Position numbers and translations under genes: made by a program. Of a DNA stretch of 64,000 nucleotides, positions 10,106 to 20,982 are shown one piece after another. Below the pieces are notes generated by a model. It ran no database searches. It saw nothing but the letters and a program-made list of their open reading frames with translations, and was not told where the DNA came from. The stretch spans positions 9,098,671-9,162,670 of the forward strand of contig CM036775.1 in the NCBI GenBank assembly GCA_020796225.1, read 5' to 3'. How positions within the stretch are numbered: the first letter of the stretch is position 1; every line of letters begins with the position of its first letter. The DNA comes from Arion vulgaris (Eukaryota > Mollusca > Gastropoda > Stylommatophora > Arionidae).

Positions 10106-10480
10106 GAGAAATAGTTAAGTAAGAGACGTTGGAGATGGATACCAGTAGAGAAAGAGCTAAGTAAGAGACGTTGGAGATGGATACCAGTAGAGAAAGAGCT
10201 AAGGAAGAGACGTTGGAGATGGATACCAGTAGAGAAAGAGCTAAGGAAGAGGCGTTGGAGATGGATACCAGTAGAGAAATAGCTAAGTAAGAGACGTTGG
10301 AGATGGATACCAAATAGAGAAGAGCTAAGGAAGAGACGCTGGAGATGGATACCAGTAGAGAAAGAGCTAAGGAAGACGTTGAGATGGATACCAGTAGAGA
10401 AAGAGCTAAGGAAGAGACATTGGAGATGGATACCAGTAGAGAAATAGCTAAGGAAGAGACATTGGAGATGGATATGACAC
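10106..10480 (+). repeat. 42-bp minisatellite from LINE epsilon
   Basis: About nine units of roughly 42 bp with core 'gacgttggagatggata'. This matches the LINE block encoding RRWRWI; the array runs directly into unique LINE sequence at 10480. Some units carry small deletions. Confidence 0.85.
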
Positions 10481-10715
10481 ACATTAAGAAGATCGATAAC
10501 GAAGGTTTGCAAGACAGGCATTGTTTTGGAACCTGCAGGGAAATAGGAGTTGGAGGCCTATAAATACATGAAAGAAGAGAACTGGAAACTGATATTAAAA
10601 AGAAGGCAAGACGTGGAAAGAGTTGGAAGGGATGGCAAGAGAGATGACGGGCTGGGAGAAGTTTGTTGAAGACCTGTGCTCCGATGGTAGTTGAAATATA
10701 AAGAAAGAAGAGGTT
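10106..10715 (+). mobile_element. LINE epsilon 3' part with 42-bp array
   Basis: After the array, unique LINE epsilon sequence reads MDMTHIKKIDNEGLQDRHCF and continues to the C-terminal end near 10715. 5'-truncated. Confidence 0.7.
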
Positions 10716-11105
10716 GCAGTCCGATATTCCACAGGGAACCAGACTGACTCGGACGAATAAAAAGAAGAAATGATGAAGATATACGCGCATATTTTCTCTG
10801 TGCAGGAGTTGTTCCCACAACTCTTAACATGATATCACGTGGTCTGTAACAAACATAACAATAGAATTAAAAAAACAGGAATGCCCGGAGGTAAATCCCC
10901 AGCACTGATGCCATAAATAGCTTGGACCAAATTTGAAAATCAATTACATTCGGAAGCTTTGTTGTCCAAACTTGCAAGAGGAATCGATCTTTTTTTGTGA
11001 CCATTATCTAACGCATGGGCTGATTTCTCTGTGATTATATTTCAAATATGTCTGTCTATCAGTCGGGATGTCTAGAAAATGTTATTGAAACCGAAATGTT
11101 GTTAA
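10716..11105. other. No feature recognised
   Basis: Unclassified sequence; short frames only. Confidence 0.4.
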
Positions 11106-11109
11106 ATCG

Positions 11110-11620
11110 TTTACATGGAATTTATTCAATAGAACCCCACTTGCCAGATTGTAATTTTGAAACTACTTCTAGTATGAAGATGGAGGTTGAGGCCGTTACC
11201 GCTGCACTCCATTGGCTCTCTGGGACACCATCGTTGTTGTATCTGACTCTCAGTCAATATTTCACAAGATTCAAGGGCAGGTTTCGGTATGAGTAGATGT
11301 CGTCTATAGAAGTTTCTAACCTCCAGAGGCTTACGTGAATATACTGTTCTGGGCATGCGGCGTTTACGGTAAGGATAGAGTACGGTGGGCTTGCATCAAC
11401 AGCATCGAATAGTTGGGAAGTTGAAGATGGATAAGGGGGTGTTCTTCGGTATCTTCGCGAATGTCTGTTGGATAAGGACACTAAAATAGCTGTTGAATCG
11501 ATCAAGCGATTTAGGCAGTTTGGATTTACCCGTTGTACAAGTAGAACTGGATACCTGAGGGGCAGAGTGAGGAGTGTGTTTAATCCAGCGAGTCATAGGG
11601 AACCATCAGTATGCATACTC
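11110..11620 (+). mobile_element. LINE RNase H domain remnant
   Basis: Reads MKMEVEAVTAALHWLSGTPS, then a VVVSDSQ-like stretch, IYCSGHAAFTVRIEYGGLAS, and a trailing KRFRQFGFTRCTSRTGYLRG. The order M-E-AVT..LHWL, DS, YC.GHA is that of the RNase H domain at the end of some LINE ORFs. Frameshifts and stops make it a pseudogene. Confidence 0.65.
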
Positions 11621-11716
11621 TTCGACATATGTTGGGGAGATTGAGCACCTACAGGTCTGTCAGGGGAGTAATGACGCCTTTTAGTAACCAATAAATAATC
11701 TTGAAAATGTGAACAA

Positions 11717-12233
11717 TTCACGCGCGTGATGCCGGGGCTGACAAGGGGAGTAAAGAATAGTAACATTGCGACCTACAAGGCATGTCGTAAGAGGCGATCT
11801 AGGAAAGCTACCCTAGTCTTCTTCTTCTTTGCGTTCGTTCTTTACGACCAATTTTAATCACTCTTTATGATATGTTTGATCTTTGCCAAGAACGTGTATA
11901 CGTTACACATTGGTTTGGTAGGCCCCTAAACGCATAGACTTTACACGTTTAGGACATGTGCATCCGATTTCAGCCAAAACTCCTTAGTCGCCTCTTACGA
12001 CATGCATGACAGGTAACAGTGGTTCTATTCTTTACACCCCAAATTTGGGGCCTGGTAACCACTCGGACGGCTACCCTAGTAAATAAAAAGCATCGCAGAA
12101 ATCGGATGTACTGGCCTACTTGTAGGCGCATAACTGACACAACGTAAATCGCCCTTAGGCTCAGATCAGATACAAATCACAAAGAGTGGTTAACAAGTGG
12201 TCGATATGGAGCGTTTGAAGAAGAAGAAGAAGA
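11717..12233 (+). mobile_element. Family B element, split by A
   Basis: B head 'gccggggctgacaagggg' near 11731 and GAA tail ending 12233. An A element sits at 11818-12069. Host flanks share an atgtg.aac motif (weak TSD). Confidence 0.8.
11818..12069 (-). mobile_element. Family A element inserted in B
   Basis: 252 bp, minus strand. Perfect 11-bp TSD gctaccctagt at 11807-11817 and 12070-12080. Another A sits at the equivalent B position at 55136-55385. Confidence 0.85.
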
Positions 12234-12291
12234 TGTGGAACCAAATTTGCAGCAGAGAATTGTTTCCACGCCGGTTAACAATGACGCACTG

Positions 12292-12799
12292 TCGCCCGTC
12301 TGCCCAACGTGTTCGTAGCGCGCTGGACTACGGGTGACTATCCCTCTGTGTAAAAGTAAAAAAAAAAGTAAAGGAACCCTTTCATACCTCGTGTATATAG
12401 GTCAATACAGTGTTAGGCCTGTATTTTTCATTGACCGTCGGCACACAATGGGTGATGTGGTCAGCATCACGCCGGCCGCCTTTACTTTCCCAGAGCATGT
12501 CTGGTACCCAGTTGAGGCTGGGTCGACCTGAGAGCCGTCGTGGTCGGGACAAATTCCACGCGCATTGCGGGAGCTGAACCCAAACCACCAGCCTTGCTGA
12601 GCGAGTTCACTAACAACTACGCTACAGCGGCTCTCATCCCTCTGTGTGTGCGGGTTCAATTCCGCGGGATGGCAGAAAAAGCCACAGATTCCCAAGATTT
12701 ACGGTGTTCGTGGCACCGAACCGAAGGTTACGATGTCCATGGCACCGAGCCGAAGAGCTGAAAAGCTCAAGTGCTTCTGGATCGGGAAAAAATGAAAAA
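12292..12799 (+). mobile_element. tRNA-derived SINE C, split by D
   Basis: Box A 'ttcgtagcgcgctgg' and box B 'cgggttcaattcc', the C body, and an A-rich tail. A perfect 12-bp TSD aatgacgcactg lies at 12280-12291 and 12800-12811. D is inserted at 12352-12635, inside the tRNA-like head. Confidence 0.9.
12352..12635 (-). mobile_element. tRNA-derived SINE D inserted in C
   Basis: 284 bp on the minus strand. The tRNA-like head is at the right (ctaacaactacgctacagcgg on plus; box A 'tagcgtagttgttagtg') and the AAAGT-rich tail at the left. 12-bp TSD atccctctgtgt at 12340-12351 and 12636-12647. Confidence 0.9.
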
Positions 12800-12811
12800 A
12801 ATGACGCACTG

Positions 12812-13086
12812 ACATTTAAAGATGTAATTGTAGAAATGTGCAAAATGATGCGGAAATTGTCCGGTTGGTAATGTTGTTTGTAGCTGCCAAGCCTGGTACA
12901 GGTCATAGACTAACAACCAGGGTCTAGCCATTAGCTGATGGTGACTTCATATGTCAGGGAGAGTGTGTCACAGAATGACCTCATTTTATTTAGTTATGTT
13001 GTTACCAGTATTTCAGAATGTAACAAAGAAATTATTTAACTTAATTTGTTCCGTTAGGACACGTTCCTGAGCAGATGGCACCACTT
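12812..13086. other. No feature recognised
   Basis: Unclassified DNA between SINE C and the CT tract. Confidence 0.4.
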
Positions 13087-13835
13087 TTTCATTTTCTAAC
13101 AGGAAATGATATTTCTCTCTCTGCCCTCTCTCTCTCAATCTCTATCTCTATCTGTCTCTCTCCTCTCTATCTATCTCTCATCTGTTTGTCTCTGTCTCTC
13201 TTTATCTCTTTCTATCTAGCTCTTTCTATCTCTATCTCTTTCTGCCTCTCTATCTGTCTCTCTCCCCTCTATATCTCGATCTCTCTCTATCTCTCGATCT
13301 CTCTCTGTCTCCCCTCTCTATCTGTCTCTTCTCTCTCGTCTCTCTCTCTATCTCTCTCTTTTTCTCTCGTCTCTCTCTCTCATCTCTATCTCTCTCTCCT
13401 CTCTTCTCTACTCTCTTCTCTCTCTCTCTATCTCTTCTCTCTTCATCTCTCTTCTCTTCTTCCTCTCTTCTCTCTCGTCTCTCCTCTATCTCTCATCTTC
13501 CTCTCCCTCTCTATCTCTATCTATCTCTATCTATCTCTCTCTCTGTCTCTCTCTCTCGATCTCCTCATCTCTCTCATCTCTCTCTCTCCATCTCTATCTA
13601 TCTCTCGATCTCCTCTATCTCTCTATCTATCTCTCTCTCCCTCCACTCTCCATCTCTATCTATTCTCGATCTCCCTATCTCTATCATTCTCTCTCTCTCC
13701 CTATCTCCCCATCTCTATCCATCTCTATCTCTTTCTACTCTTTCTTTACCTCCTTCTCTCTTCACCTCTCATTTTCTCCTATTTCTCTTTCCTTATCTTT
13801 CTCCTCTCTCTCCTCTCTCTCTCTCCTTGTCTCCC
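13087..13835 (+). repeat. CT-rich polypyrimidine tract
   Basis: About 750 bp of CT, TATCT and TCTC units with almost no purines on the plus strand. The 266-codon open frame over it is a low-complexity artefact. Confidence 0.95.
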
Positions 13836-14193
13836 CTGCAAGCCCCATCAAAACACAGGCAGTACAAACTACTAACTCGAGTACAAAGAAACGAAATAAT
13901 AAAGGATAAAAAACGCAATTATTGCACTAAAAGTTAATATATTTACTAACACTAACAACTGCAAGTCAAATTTGTTTAGTCTTAACATAGGAAGGATACA
14001 GTGTCGATGTATTGACGCGTTCTTCTGTTGCTTTCTGTCGTAGAGAGAATAATTATAAAGTTATAGCGCAGAATTGAAGAACTAATCGATGTAAGAATTA
14101 GATTTAGTTTAATATTTTGTAATATTTGCTCATGGGAAGGGAGGGGAGAGGGAGAGAGAGATGTCTACACGATATATGTAGTTAAATATTGTG
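13836..14193. other. Unclassified DNA with a local direct repeat
   Basis: No gene. The segment near 14110-14205 (gagagagatgtctacac..gtgtaatatt) recurs at 14636-14700 on the other side of SINE E. Confidence 0.5.
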
Positions 14194-14205
14194 TAATATT
14201 TACTC

Positions 14206-14623
14206 GGTGGCGTCTGTGGCCTAGCGGTTTTTTGTGGGTTTTTCCCCGATCCAGAAGCACTTGAGCTATTCAGCTCTTCGGCTCGGTGCCACGAACACCG
14301 TAAATCTGGGGAATATGTGGCTTTTTGTGCCATCCCGTGGAATTGAACCCGCACACACAGAGGGATAGTCACCCGTAGTCCAATGCGCTACGAACACGCT
14401 GAGCAGACGCTCGATCTATTACCCTCGACGTTCTGAGTTCGAATCACGCTGCGGACAGTTTGGTTGCAAATTGTTTCGCGTGGATTGCAACTAAAGGACA
14501 ATGGCACCACCGTTCAGAAAGCAATGGCAAACTACTGAACGTAATAATGCCTAAAAGAATCACAAACAGCGTTACAAAGCTGGGGTTGATTCGCAAAGTC
14601 CTGTAAAGGATATGCAATTAACT
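14206..14623 (+). mobile_element. tRNA-derived SINE E, split by C
   Basis: tRNA-like head: box A region 'gtggcctagcgg', then after the insertion box B 'gagttcgaatc'. The body contains the shared motif 'aatggcaaactactgaacgt'. A perfect 12-bp TSD taatatttactc lies at 14194-14205 and 14624-14635. Confidence 0.85.
14229..14408 (-). mobile_element. SINE C inserted in SINE E
   Basis: Minus-strand C with A-rich tail at the left and 'gctgagcagacg' head at the right, splitting the tRNA-like head of E between box A and box B. TSD not readable. Confidence 0.75.
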
Positions 14624-14713
14624 TAATATTTACTCATGAGGAGAGAGAGAGATGCCTGCACGGTAGATGTAATTAAAGATTGTGTAATATTTGCTCATTT
14701 GGTCAATTATGAT

Positions 14714-14762
<49 letters not shown>

Positions 14763-15128
14763 TCTCTCTCTCTTTTCCTTTTACCCCGAATTGGGGCATA
14801 GACCCTCAACCAACTCATGCCAAGTCTTCCTATCTCTAGCTATCTCCTGCAGCTCCCTCCAGCTCTTCTTTATATTGTTGATCTCCGACTCCAAATCTCG
14901 TCTCCATGTATTTCTTGGCCTCCCCTTCTTTCGTTGTCCCTGCGGTTCAGGCACGGACCCTTCTTGTTATATTCCCTCGGTTTTCGCAAAGGTGTCCTAT
15001 CCAGCGCCATCGTCTTTTTAAATCTGTTCGTTCACTGGAATCTGTCTTGTTCTCTCCATAAGTTCCTCAATTATGGACCTGCTTCCGTTTATATATGGTA
15101 GTACCATTATCAGAAGCAACGTCTTGGC
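14714..15128 (-). mobile_element. LINE lambda 3' end with GA tail
   Basis: The minus strand reads GRSIIEELMERTRQIPVNEQ, KKGRPRNTWRRDLESEINNI and WRELQEIARDRKTWHELVEG, a LINE ORF2 C-terminus. It is followed by a GA-rich 3' tract (CT on plus, 14714-14778). The copy at 21972-22318 has the same tail. Confidence 0.75.
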
Positions 15129-15129
15129 G

Positions 15130-15475
15130 TATAGCATGGATATTTTAAAAGGCAGTGGAAAAACATAAATGTGCTTTTGAATATAAGTGTTACAGAAGAG
15201 TCCTCTGTATATCATGGACAGAGAAAAGAACAAATAGATCTATCCAGAAAGAACTCAAAATCAAAGAAAACTGGTTGATGCTATAAAAAATAATGACAAA
15301 TTTAAAGTATTTTGGACATATAAAGAGACACGAAGGGCTGGAGAAGACCATCATGGAAGGAGACTTCCAGACAAAGAGGAGAAGAGGAAGACCACGGAGA
15401 TGATGGATTCATGATGTAACTGATGATTTGAGCATGACCACTGCCAATAAGATGTTTGGGTGCCTTTTGATTACT
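15130..15475 (+). mobile_element. LINE alpha ORF2 C-terminal remnant
   Basis: Reads CYRRVLCISWTEKRTNRSIQ, KYFGHIKRHEGLEKTIMEG, RRRGRPRR and WIHDVTDDLSMTTA, with some stops. One of the better alpha copies; 5'-truncated. Confidence 0.75.
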
Positions 15476-15484
15476 TGTTAGTAG

Positions 15485-15572
15485 CTCACGCAAAAATCAG
15501 TCAGAAGCGCCATCCCAGGTACCATACCTACGCCTGAAGTCACAGCGGGCGAACGCAGAAAAAGAGGAAGCT
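15485..15572 (+). mobile_element. SINE H 3' fragment
   Basis: Contains 'gcaaaaatcagtcagaagcg' and 'cagcgggcgaacgcag', as in the 3' part of H at 3597 and 6295. Directly follows LINE alpha. Confidence 0.5.
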
Positions 15573-15929
15573 TAGTGAAAACACTTGTGCGACCACGTGA
15601 TCTAGCATGATGAGAATCCCTGAACCTAGCTCCATCAATATGAAACACATCACGTTTCACTGTCACCATCCCTCTCTGCAAATTCCTAATATATCACACA
15701 TGAGTTTTTCTATGAAGCCATTTCAACATCATTACTCAGTCTTCTCCGCTTTTCGTCCCACAGCAAGAAAATTGAGACTGGCGAAATAAGTTCACATGCA
15801 AGCCTACATTATCTGCAAGAAAACTCGGAATACCCTCCACTTTATCATCTTATATCGCCCTCGTCGGTATCCTCGTTACTTGTGTTATATTCACGATCTA
15901 CATTCCCATGTTTAGTTATCATTATCAAC
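15573..15929. other. No feature recognised
   Basis: Unclassified; no coding signal that I can support. Confidence 0.4.
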
Positions 15930-16004
15930 CAGTGGTTCTCAGAATTCACAGAAGAGATACCGCTAAAAACTAAAGCAATTTTGTTGTGAGTGTTACATAG
16001 AACC

Positions 16005-16462
16005 TTCTTCTTCTTTGCGTTCGTTCTTTACAACAAATTCTAATCACTCTGTGATATGTTTGATCTTTGCCAAGGCCCGTCTGTCCAGCGTGTTCGTAGC
16101 GCGTTGGACTACGGGTGACTATCCCTCTGTGTGTGCGGGTTCAATTCCGCGGGATGGCAGAAAAAGCCACAAATTCCCCAGATTTACGGTGTTCGTGGCA
16201 CCGAACCGAAGGGTTACGATGTAATGGCACCGAGACAAAGAGCTGAAAAAGCTCAAGTGCTTCTGGATCGGAAAAAAATCTTTGCCAAGAACGTGTATAC
16301 GTTGCACATTGGTTTGGCAGGCCCTAAACGCATAGACACGTTTAGGACATGTGCATCCGATTTCAGCCAAACCTCCTCAGTCGCCTCTTACGACATGCGT
16401 GGCAGATAACAGTGGTTCTATTCTTAACACCCCAAATTTGGGCCCCGGTAACCACTCGGGCG
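16005..16462 (-). mobile_element. Family A element, split by C
   Basis: Minus-strand A. 10-bp TSD acatagaacc at 15995-16004 and 16463-16472 within LINE gamma. A C element at 16075-16277 interrupts it. Confidence 0.9.
16075..16277 (+). mobile_element. SINE C inserted in A
   Basis: 203 bp with complete tRNA-like head and A tail. A perfect 12-bp TSD atctttgccaag lies at 16063-16074 and 16278-16289. Confidence 0.9.
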
Positions 16463-16611
16463 ACATAGAACCAATACTGACATACGGATGCGAGTCATGG
16501 ACAGTAAACAAACATATCGAAAAATCTCTGAGGGCCAGAGAGATGTGGTTTTACAGAAGAATGATGAGAATCCCATGGGCTGCTAAAATGATTAATGTAG
16601 AGGTGTTGAAC

Positions 16612-17028
16612 CCTTGTCAGCTAAAAATTGTGAAGACCAGGCTGGAAGGCCGCTGCTCGGGCAAAATTCTTTAGAAAAGATTAAAAATAAAATTTCTACA
16701 AAAATATCTTCACCATTTTCAAAATTACATCGGGACCCTCGCTACTGAGTGTGTGCACTGCCGCTGAGATCTTCCTGTGTAAGAAAGAGATAGAAGCACA
16801 CATGGTTACTCACCGAGCGGTAATGATGATAGCAGTGACGGCTCGTCATTAAGGGCCAGTCGGGCCGGGCCCCACCAAAAATAATGTATAACGTCTATTT
16901 ATTCATTTATACATTAAAATATAGCAACCCAAAACCATGATTTATCCGGAAAAATGTCTGGCCCCACCAACAAAAATTATCACGAGTCGCCACTGGATGA
17001 TAGTCCTATCAATCAATTAATCAATCAC
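16612..17028 (+). mobile_element. SINE G, 5'-truncated, split by MITE I
   Basis: Lacks the tRNA head and begins 'ccttgtcagctaaaaattgt'. It runs through 'gagatcttcctgtgtaag' to a (CAAT)n tail near 17028. MITE I sits just before the tail. Confidence 0.75.
16833..16995. mobile_element. hAT-like MITE I, copy 1
   Basis: 163 bp. TIRs CAGTGACGGCTCGT and ACGAGTCGCCACTG. Perfect 8-bp TSD gatgatag at 16825-16832 and 16996-17003. No ORF. The 8-bp TSD points to the hAT superfamily. Confidence 0.85.
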
Positions 17029-17290
17029 GACACAGAGATGTGGTGTTACAGAAGAATGATGAGAATCCATAGACTGCTAAAATGACTAATGCTGAGATGT
17101 TGAATGAAGTCAAGACACAGAGATGTGGTGTTACAGAAGAATGATGAGAATCCATAGACTGCAAATGACTAATGCTGAGATGTTGAATGAGATCAAGACA
17201 CAGAGATGTGGTGTTACAGAAGAATGATGAGAATCCCATAGACTGCTAAAATGACTAATGTTGAGATGTTGAATGAAGTCAAGACACAGA
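17029..17290 (+). repeat. ~85-bp LINE gamma-derived array (3+ units)
   Basis: Units begin 'gacacagagatgtggtgtta' near 17029, 17113, 17197 and 17281. Each covers LINE codons equivalent to REMWCYRRMMRI..AKMTNAEMLNEVKTQ. Confidence 0.85.
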
Positions 17291-17563
17291 GAAAACATAT
17301 CATCAATATAAGAAAGAGGCAGTCATCTTTTTTCGAGCATGTGATGAGGAGGGCAGGTTTAGAACACATTGTGACAACCGGTAAAATCGAGGGAGACGAG
17401 ACAGAGGAAGACGGAGACATACAATTTTGGATAGCCTGAATTCATGGCACGGAATAGCATCAATATCTGAATTGATAGCAAACACTAGAGACAGTGATTT
17501 GTGGAGATCCATGATCGCCCATGCCAGCCGGGACGGCACCTGATGATGATATACTTGCTAAAT

Positions 17564-17934
17564 CAGCATTTCCCAAACTGGGGTTCGCAGACTCCCCGGG
17601 GGTTCGCAATGTACTCACATGGGGTCCCCAAGCGCTTGAAGAAATATTATGATCTTTGACATTTCAAACAAAAAATAAATTTTAAAAATATGTAAAAAAA
17701 AACAGTCGTAAACTAGTTCCGATGCGAAATTAAAGGACCCGGACCACACCGGAGTCTAAATGTCTGACAGGACAAAATGAAAGATCACTTGAAGTTTCCT
17801 AAGTTGGTGTGTTCCCGCCAGCTTGACTGTTGGTGTGGAGTAATAATAACTCCATATACAAAATTCTGGGGCTCATGACAGCAACATGTATTTTTAAAGG
17901 GAGTGGGTAGTAATGCAAAGTTTGGGAACCGCTG
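17564..17934. mobile_element. hAT-like MITE N, copy 1
   Basis: 371 bp. Ends CAGCATTTCCCAAACT and AGTTTGGGAACCGCTG; the TCCCAAAC TIR core is common in hAT MITEs. Flanks tgctaaat/gactaaat match at 6 of 8. The homolog at 55823 gives the same boundaries. Confidence 0.75.
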
Positions 17935-17942
17935 GACTAAAT

Positions 17943-18419
17943 CAGTACGTATTATAAAATAAGTTCGTCAGAATATTTTTATTTAAAAAATATGGCTTCT
18001 AAGAGTTAATACCATGGCAAAAAAGATAGTCAAAAACAGATGTGATTCACATGGAAGCAGGATATGTGAAGCTGGTTGTGCGATATCATAATTACGTCTG
18101 CCCGACATATGATGATAAACACGGTGAGAATTTGAATAACTTCACGCGCAGTAATCTATGACCTAGTTTCAAATTAAAGTAGTTTCTTCAGCCATGTTGG
18201 GTTTTTTTCTTTCTTCCTTTTTGGCATCAACTTTGTTTTCATTTATTTCGTTACCTGTATTCTTGTTTTTATTTTTTTTAAATGGAGGTATATCCTGCTT
18301 TCTTTTTTCAGTGTCTTCTTTCGTTCTTTCATCTTCCTTCTATCCTTTTCTCTTATTCTCTTAAGTAGTTAAGTTATCATTTTGTTTCCCTGATATTTAT
18401 CTCCCTCTCCCATTTTATT
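17943..18419. other. No feature recognised
   Basis: AT-rich DNA with T-rich runs near 18200-18370; no coding signal. Confidence 0.4.
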
Positions 18420-18835
18420 AGGGGATCTCAATGACAAAGACTACATTGGGCATTCCCATTCGTTCCCAATGTACCCCAGGATCTCAATGACAAAGACTAC
18501 AAGAATGTCCCCTGTATGTCCTCCTAGAAAGGAATGCTGGCCCTACAACTCAACACTACATTCAAAACTACATGGCACTAGAAATGAGCTCCAGACAACA
18601 GTCGACTTCATCATAAGACTACAAACTGAGCTCCGGACAACAGTCGACTTCATCATGACTACAAGACTGTCCCCTGCATGTCCTCTCTAGAAAGGAATGC
18701 TGACCCTACAACTCAGCACTACATCCAAAACTACATGGCACTAGAGATGAGCTCCAGACAACAGTCGACTTCATCATAAGACTACAAGACTGAGCTCGGA
18801 CAGTCAACAGTCAACTTCATCATAAGAAAGCGTTT
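18420..18835 (+). repeat. Irregular tandem repeat
   Basis: 'gatctcaatgacaaagacta', 'cagacaacagtcgacttcat' and 'ggaatgctg.ccctacaactc' recur two to four times with variable spacing. No recognised parent element. Confidence 0.7.
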
Positions 18836-18894
18836 GACGGTATAATATCAAAATAGGAATCGCAAGAAAGAATAAGACATCACCCTCTTCTCCT

Positions 18895-19556
18895 CACATT
18901 CTCTCATATGTCTCTTATCTCTCTCTCCCCGCTTATTTTCTGCTTTTCACATTATCTGCACTTCCTCTACTCTAATCTTTCTTTCTCGTTCTTCCATCCT
19001 CTTTTTTCCACATCCTCTCCTCTTCCATTTCTTCCTTCCTCCTCTCTTGCTTTCACATCACTCTGTTATTATCATATCCTCTACTTTTCCGCTTCTCTCA
19101 TCGTTCTCCTACTATGATAATCCTGTTCTACTCTCTTTTTTCATAGACCTCTCTCTCACCATCTTCTTCCCCTCCCATCCTGTTTCCTTCCTCTGCATCA
19201 TTCTTCCCTTCCGTTCTCTGATAATCTTCTCTCATATGTCTCTTATCTCTCTCTCTCGCTTATTTTCTGCTTTTCACATTATCTGCACTTCCTCTACTCT
19301 AATCTTTTTTCTCGTTCTTCCATTCTCTTTTTCCACATCCTCTCTCTTCCATTTCTTCCTTCCTCTCTCTTGCTTTCACATCACTCTATTATCATCATAT
19401 CTTCTACTTTTCCGCTTCTCTCATCGTTCTCCTACTATGATAATCCTGTTCTACTCTCTTTTTTCATCGACCTCTCTCTCACCATCTTCTTCCCCTCCCA
19501 TCCTGTTTCCTTCCTCTGCATCATTCTTCCCTTCCGTTCTCTGATAATCTTCTTTC
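18895..19556 (+). repeat. Two-copy ~329-bp tandem duplication
   Basis: The CT-rich segment beginning 'ctctcatatgtctcttatct' at 18901 repeats at 19230. It ends 'gttctctgataatcttct' in both. The plus-strand frames over it are low-complexity artefacts. Confidence 0.85.
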
Positions 19557-19752
19557 CCCCGATCCAGAAGCACTGAGCTTTTCAGCTCTTCGGCTCGGTG
19601 CCATGGACATCGTAATCCTTCGGTTCGGTGCCACGAATACCGTAAATCTGGGAACCTGTGACTTTTCTGCCATCCCGCGGAATTGAACCCGCACACACAG
19701 AGGGATAGTCACCCGTAGTCCAACGCGCTACGAACACGCTGGGCAGACGGGC
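19555..19752 (-). mobile_element. SINE C
   Basis: 198 bp, minus strand, with intact tRNA-like head. A perfect 12-bp TSD gataatcttctt lies at 19543-19554 and 19753-19764, at the end of the 329-bp duplication. Confidence 0.9.
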
Positions 19753-19844
19753 GATAATCTTCTTCTAATCCCCTCCCACTACTTTCTTTCATCGCCCCCT
19801 CTGTCTCATCATCTTCTTATCACATCATCTCTTCTACAGTGGTT

Positions 19845-20170
19845 CTATTCTTTCAACCCTCAAATTTGGGCTCATAACCACTCGGTGTAGTAAATAAAGA
19901 ACCCTTTCATACCTCGTTATATAGTCAATACAGTGTTATGCCTGTATTTTTCAATGACCGTCGGCACACGATGGGTGATGTGGTCAGCATCACGCCGGCC
20001 GCCTTTACTTTCCCAGAGCATGTCTGGTACCCAGTTGAGGCTGGGTCGACCTGAGACCGTCGTGGTCGGAAAATTCCACGCACATTGCGAGCTGAACCCG
20101 GACCACCAGCCTTGCGAAGCAGGTTCACTAACAACTACGCTACAGCGGCTCTCAACCACTCGGGTGTGAC
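19845..20170 (-). mobile_element. Family A head fragment split by D
   Basis: Only the first ~50 bp of A (agtggttctattctttca..aaccactcgg on plus) remain, interrupted by D at 19886-20153. Confidence 0.6.
19886..20153 (-). mobile_element. tRNA-derived SINE D
   Basis: 268 bp, minus strand. 10-bp TSD aaccactcgg at 19876-19885 and 20154-20163. The tail side reads 'tagtaaataaagaaccc'. Confidence 0.85.
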
Positions 20171-20324
20171 AATCTTATATCTTCCCTCCTGTTCTCTCAC
20201 CTTTATTTTTTATCTCCCTCCCATCCTCTTCTCCACACATCCTCTCACTTTCCTCTTCATTCATCTCTCTCTCATCATCTTCTCCTCCTCTCCTCTCCCT
20301 CTCTCCTTCTCTACTCAGCGTAAC

Positions 20325-20620
20325 CAAACAGAACCTGACACTGGCACCATCCTGACTAGATACTGTTGCATTCTACTCGTGAATCGTGAGCCGCATGAGA
20401 CAACACAACACAGGCTGTCAGTTTGTTCAAATCTTATTGCCTCACGCGTGTAGGGTGTAGTAACGTGAGACAACAACACAACACGGGCTGTTAGTTTGTT
20501 CAAATCTTATTGCCTCACGCGTGTAGGGTGTAGTAACGTGAGACAACAATACAACACAGGCTGTCAGTTTGTTCAAATCTTTTGCCTCACGCGTGTATGG
20601 TCTAGTAACATGAGAGACAT
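20325..20620 (+). repeat. ~73-bp tandem repeat, three to four units
   Basis: Repeated core 'gtcagtttgttcaaatctta', 'gcctcacgcgtgtagggtgt' and 'agtaacgtgagacaac'. Parent unknown. Confidence 0.8.
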
Positions 20621-20648
20621 TAACAAAATAGAAGTAGCGGAACCGTTG

Positions 20649-20898
20649 AAAAATGAAAATCGTGGCATATCCCAAAGGACGTAGCCATCAACCACAGTAA
20701 ACGAGTCGTTGATTTTCTAGGCACCACTTATACGTTCAGTATTTTCCCATTGCTTTCTGAACGGTGAGGTCTAATTTTACCTTTTGTAAAATTCCCACGG
20801 AAACAAATTTGCTTCCAAATTTGCCCACCGTGGGTTTTGAACCAGGTACGCTTGGGTCTGTGATCGAGCTCACTACCGCCTGAGCTACAGAACCGTAA
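20649..20898 (-). mobile_element. tRNA-derived SINE F
   Basis: The minus strand starts 'tctgtagctcaggcggtag' (box A), has box B 'ggttcaaaacc', then 'tttccgtgggaattttac', the shared 'agcaatgggaaaat' region and a 3' end 'ggatatgccacgattttcat'. Same family as 51283-51526. Confidence 0.75.
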
Positions 20899-20982
20899 GC
20901 CAAACGAAACAAACATTCTTGAATTCTGCATATCCGATTCTTGTTTTTTATGTTAGATTTTTAGTTGCCATGAAAGCAGCAG

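Larger units (their letters stand above)
15930..17545 (+). mobile_element. LINE gamma ORF2 relic hosting A, C, G and MITE I
   Basis: Host sequence of a large nested locus. Pieces read IEPILTYGCESWTVNKHIEK, SLRAREMWFYRRMMRI (16473-16610), then after the insertions an array (17029-17290), and KRQSSFFEHVMRRAGLEHIV, TTGKIEG to the end near 17545. The order is that of an endonuclease-RT LINE C-terminus; frames are disrupted. Confidence 0.8.

Noticed and set aside
12292..12799. tRNA gene from box A/B motifs
   Set aside because: No cloverleaf is maintained, the sequence continues into a SINE body with tail and TSD, and many copies exist.
13075..13875. 266-codon plus-strand ORF
   Set aside because: Polypyrimidine tract encoding only Ser/Leu/Ile-type codons; no domain.
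16837..17003. MITE I as a TA-target element
   Set aside because: Copies outside TA repeats (16833, 42476, 61224) have clear 8-bp TSDs, so the TA flanks at 49389 and 50185 are not diagnostic.
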